Shown here one piece after another: positions 54,737-56,729 of a DNA stretch of 56,729 nt. Source of the stretch: Mesaphorura yosii (taxonomy: Eukaryota > Arthropoda > Collembola > Poduromorpha > Tullbergiidae); assembly GCA_009869945.1 (NCBI GenBank), contig WIXG01000433.1:1-56729 (forward strand). The letters run 5' to 3'. The position numbers were made by a program, and so were the translations under genes. Within the stretch, counting starts at the first letter, position 1. Every line of letters begins with the position of its first letter. The notes beneath the pieces were generated by a model. The model was not told the origin of the DNA and ran no database searches. It saw only the letters and a list, made by a program, of their open reading frames with translations.

Positions 54737-56729
54737 TCAATACCCCAGCAATACCTGCGCACACCTCCTCAACAGCTCCCTGTTCTTTGGTTTACCCGGT
54801 GCAGTTGTCGCCTCGTTGGGCGCCAGAACACACGGTGGGGCCTTACTCTCTTCTACACATTTCTGCTCCATTTCAACGAAAATTTCTCCATCCTTACACC
54901 TACTAACCCGAATTTGGAAAGCGTACCCGTCCCACTTGCAACTGTAGTACTTGCTACAGTCACGGGGGTGGGGGCGGAGGCGGCCAGAATTTGGGCCTCC
55001 CCTGCATGTTAACTGGAACTCGTCGTCCGGTTCGGGTTCTGGGGCCGGGGGTTCCGTTGTTGTTGTGGTTGTTGTAGTGGGACGGGTGGTGGTTGTCGTT
55101 GGGCGAGTTGTCGTCGTCGTCGGTCTCGTCGTAGTTGTCGTGGTCGGAGTCGTCGTTGTAGTTGGCCGAGTCGTAGTCGTTGTAGTCGTGGTGGTCGTGG
55201 GCTTCATCGTCGTAGTAGTTGTAGTACTCGTAGTAGTAGTCGTCAAAGGAGTCGTGCTCACAGTGGTCGTCCCGTCCTCCGTTACGTAGCTGGGGCACAT
55301 CGTAGTACTCACAATAGGTGTTGGGGTCGTCTGAGGGGTTTGTTCTGTTCCCGTGCCACATCTACCTTTAACATTGTAAGGGTGATTGCATGTTAACACT
55401 TCCTGGTCCCATACCGTCCCCGGCCCGCAGTCGTAGTGGAATACAGTGTACTCTCTCGAGCCAAAGTCGACGCACCGGTAGAATTTAGTGCAGATGGTTG
55501 GGTGCGGGTAGAAGCCGGGTCCGGAGGAGCAGCTGACCGTTGATTGCTGGCTGGAAGATTGGCTTGAGGACTGGCTCGACTGCTGCGAGGAGGACTGACT
55601 CGAGCTAGAAGATGACTGGCTGGAGGAGCCTCCCGAAGACTGCTGACTGGAGGAGGACTGACTGGACTGCCCGGAGGAAGACTGTTGACTGGATGAGGAC
55701 TGGCTGGAGGAGCCTCCCGAAGACTGACCCGAACCCGATTGCTGAGAGCTTGACTGCTGGGAGGAACCCTGCTGCCCGGAAGACGACTGGCTCGAGCCGC
55801 CCTGCTGTTGGCTGCTGGATTGCTGCGAGGAGCCCTGCTGCTGTCCAGAGGAGCTGGACCCCTGCCCAGAGGAGCCCTGCTGCGAGGAACCGCCCTGCTG
55901 CTGCGAGCTGCTGGAGGAGCCCTGCCCCGATCCACCCTGCTGCTGAGAGCTGCTGGAGGAGCCTTGCCCCGAGCCTCCTTGCGAACCCTGCCCGCCGGAA
56001 CCACCCGATCCTCCCTGCTGCTGCTGAGAGCCCGATTGACCGGAAGAGCCCTGCTGAGAGCCGCCTCCGGATCCCTGCTGTTGAGAGCCACCTCCTTGTG
56101 ATCCACCCGAGCCCTGCCCACCGGAGCCACTGCCAAGCTGACCCCCACTTCCCTGTTGCTGCGAGGAGCCAGTTGATTGCGAGCCCTGCTGTTGCCCTCC
56201 ACTGGCTTGGGACCCGCCGGACCCTCCTTGTCCACTGCTCTGTCCACTTTGCGAGGAGCCCTGTCCAGCCCCGCCTTGGCCCGACGCGCCCTGCTGCGAG
56301 GATCCACCCTGCTGCTGCTGGCCACCTCCCTGCGAACCTTGACCTGAGCCGCCTTGCTGCCCCGAGCCACTTCCTAGTGAGCCCTGCTGCTGTCCACCGC
56401 CGCCCTGGCCAGAACCGGAGCCACTTGATTGTGACCCGCTTCCGCCCTGCCCGGAGCCCCCGACTCCCTGCTGCTGACCACTTCCCTGGCCACCGGAGCC
56501 CTGCTGCCCCGAGGAGCCACCACCCGACTGACCTGAGCCGCCCTGGCTGGACCCACCTCCGCCCTGATGTTGGCCACCTTGCGAGCCCCCGGAGCCAGTT
56601 GATTGGGAACCTCCGCCTTGCTGCTGACCACCTCCTCCTTGCGATCCACCGCTTCCTTGTCCCAGCCCTGAGCCTCCGCCTTGCTGCTGACCACCTCCTC
56701 CTTGCGATCCACCGCTTCCTTGTCCCAGC
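54737..56729 (-). CDS. Silk/mucin-like protein with two chitin-binding (peritrophin-A) domains, 5' end outside window
   Basis: 663 codons of a single open frame enter from the right edge. From about 56729 to 55560 it is almost only Gly, Ser and Gln (GGSQGGGGQQQGG-type, shifting to SSQQSSS), like silk or glue proteins. Then a peritrophin-A domain with six Cys (SCSSGPGFYPHPTICTKFYR ... YDCGPGTVWDQEVLTC ... RC), a mucin-like Thr linker (TTTTTRPTTTTT) and a second six-Cys domain (LTCRGGPNSGRLRPHPRDCS ... CKDGEIFVEMEQKC ... PPC). Secreted, chitin-attached matrix of gut lining or cuticle is likely. Polyadenylation signal 54577-54582. No intron in the visible part. Long frames on both strands here are repeat artefacts. 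Confidence 0.9.
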   Translation of the reverse strand, partial: LGQGSGGSQGGGGQQQGGGSGLGQGSGGSQGGGGQQQGGGSQSTGSGGSQGGQHQGGGGSSQGGSGQSGGGSSGQQGSGGQGSGQQQGVGGSGQGGSGSQSSGSGSGQGGGGQQQGSLGSGSGQQGGSGQGSQGGGQQQQGGSSQQGASGQGGAGQGSSQSGQSSGQGGSGGSQASGGQQQGSQSTGSSQQQGSGGQLGSGSGGQGSGGSQGGGSQQQGSGGGSQQGSSGQSGSQQQQGGSGGSGGQGSQGGSGQGSSSSSQQQGGSGQGSSSSSQQQGGSSQQGSSGQGSSSSGQQQGSSQQSSSQQQGGSSQSSSGQQGSSQQSSSQQSGSGQSSGGSSSQSSSSQQSSSGQSSQSSSSQQSSGGSSSQSSSSSSQSSSQQSSQSSSQSSSQQSTVSCSSGPGFYPHPTICTKFYRCVDFGSREYTVFHYDCGPGTVWDQEVLTCNHPYNVKGRCGTGTEQTPQTTPTPIVSTTMCPSYVTEDGTTTVSTTPLTTTTTSTTTTTTMKPTTTTTTTTTTRPTTTTTPTTTTTTRPTTTTTRPTTTTTRPTTTTTTTTEPPAPEPEPDDEFQLTCRGGPNSGRLRPHPRDCSKYYSCKWDGYAFQIRVSRCKDGEIFVEMEQKCVEESKAPPCVLAPNEATTAPGKPKNRELLRRCAQVLLGY
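55055..55265 (-). repeat. Thr/Arg-Pro coding microsatellite
   Basis: Degenerate ACN repeats encode about 70 residues of T with RPT units every six residues; codons vary among ACT/ACC/ACG/ACA, so the repeat is kept at protein level. Confidence 0.8.
56610..56729 (-). repeat. Two near-identical 60-bp units at window end
   Basis: 56611-56669 and 56671-56729 are almost identical and encode GGGLGQGSGGSQGGGGQQQG-type 20-residue units, the youngest part of the Gly/Ser/Gln region. The array probably continues beyond the window. Confidence 0.85.

Noticed and set aside
55393..56712. Long Arg/Ala/Ser-rich minus-strand frames and a plus-strand Leu/Arg frame over the right end
   Set aside because: They are other-frame readings of the Gly/Ser/Gln repeat; the frame continuous with the chitin-binding domains is the real one.

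Overview
The window is eukaryotic and almost certainly arthropod. Genes are split by short GT-AG introns (41-90 bp in the left half). There are three divergent ionotropic-receptor (IR) genes, a membrane UDP-glycosyltransferase, peritrophin-A chitin-binding domains, a vnd/Nkx2.2-type homeobox gene and arthropod TATA/TCAGT promoter architecture. Compact genes, an expanded IR/UGT repertoire and very short introns suggest a springtail-like hexapod or a crustacean, but I cannot fix the species from sequence alone. No tRNA, rRNA or CRISPR was seen. I assembled the exon structures by hand; in every complete model the exon lengths sum to a multiple of three and splice phases agree. One donor (CARD-NB-ARC gene) is non-standard, and the vnd start and 3' end and a few marginal models are uncertain.

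Left half (1-29 kb) is an 'accessory' compartment: UGT (+, 395-2077); IR-1 (-, 2474-4786); a CARD-NB-ARC-TPR protein (+, 6071-9087); a small three-exon Death-domain protein (-, 9801-10364); a Gly-zipper hypothetical protein (-, 10581-11186); a decayed possibly transposon-associated fragment (about 11.6-12.1 kb); a PARP-RING-Deltex(DTC) fusion (+, 12476-14486); IR-2 (-, 15040-17201); a secreted protein with six 60-bp repeats (+, 18634-19633); a DEDDy 3'-5' exonuclease (-, 20376-21109); IR-3 (+, 22834-24780); two tiny membrane-protein candidates near 25-26 kb; and the last exon of a secreted protein (28186-28670). The 6-14.5 kb block reads as an innate-immunity or cell-death island: an NLR/Apaf-like sensor, a Death-domain adaptor-sized protein and an enzyme fusing ADP-ribosylation to ubiquitin ligation lie side by side.

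Right half (29-56.7 kb) is more GC-rich and carries mostly conserved genes: four small or medium secreted-protein genes (30737-31364, 31862-32555, 49412-49912, 50932-53076), three of which share a Cys motif; a two-repeat mini-filamin (33956-34762); vnd/Nkx2.2 (-, 35369-36888); an MTCH2-type mitochondrial carrier homologue (-, 37547-39150); full-length CHD1 in nine exons (-, 39550-48576); OTUB1-like deubiquitinase (+, 53482-54533); and a silk/mucin-like chitin-binding protein (-) that runs off the right edge.

Most interesting signals: (1) the PARP-RING-DTC fusion; (2) the CARD/Death-domain island; (3) a repeat family, with terminal inverted repeats in its best copy, found just inside the 5' splice sites of introns in three unrelated genes (vnd, MTCH2, CHD1), i.e. 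introner-like elements; (4) a dense scatter of RFX X-box-like palindromes centred on CCATGG through the right half only.
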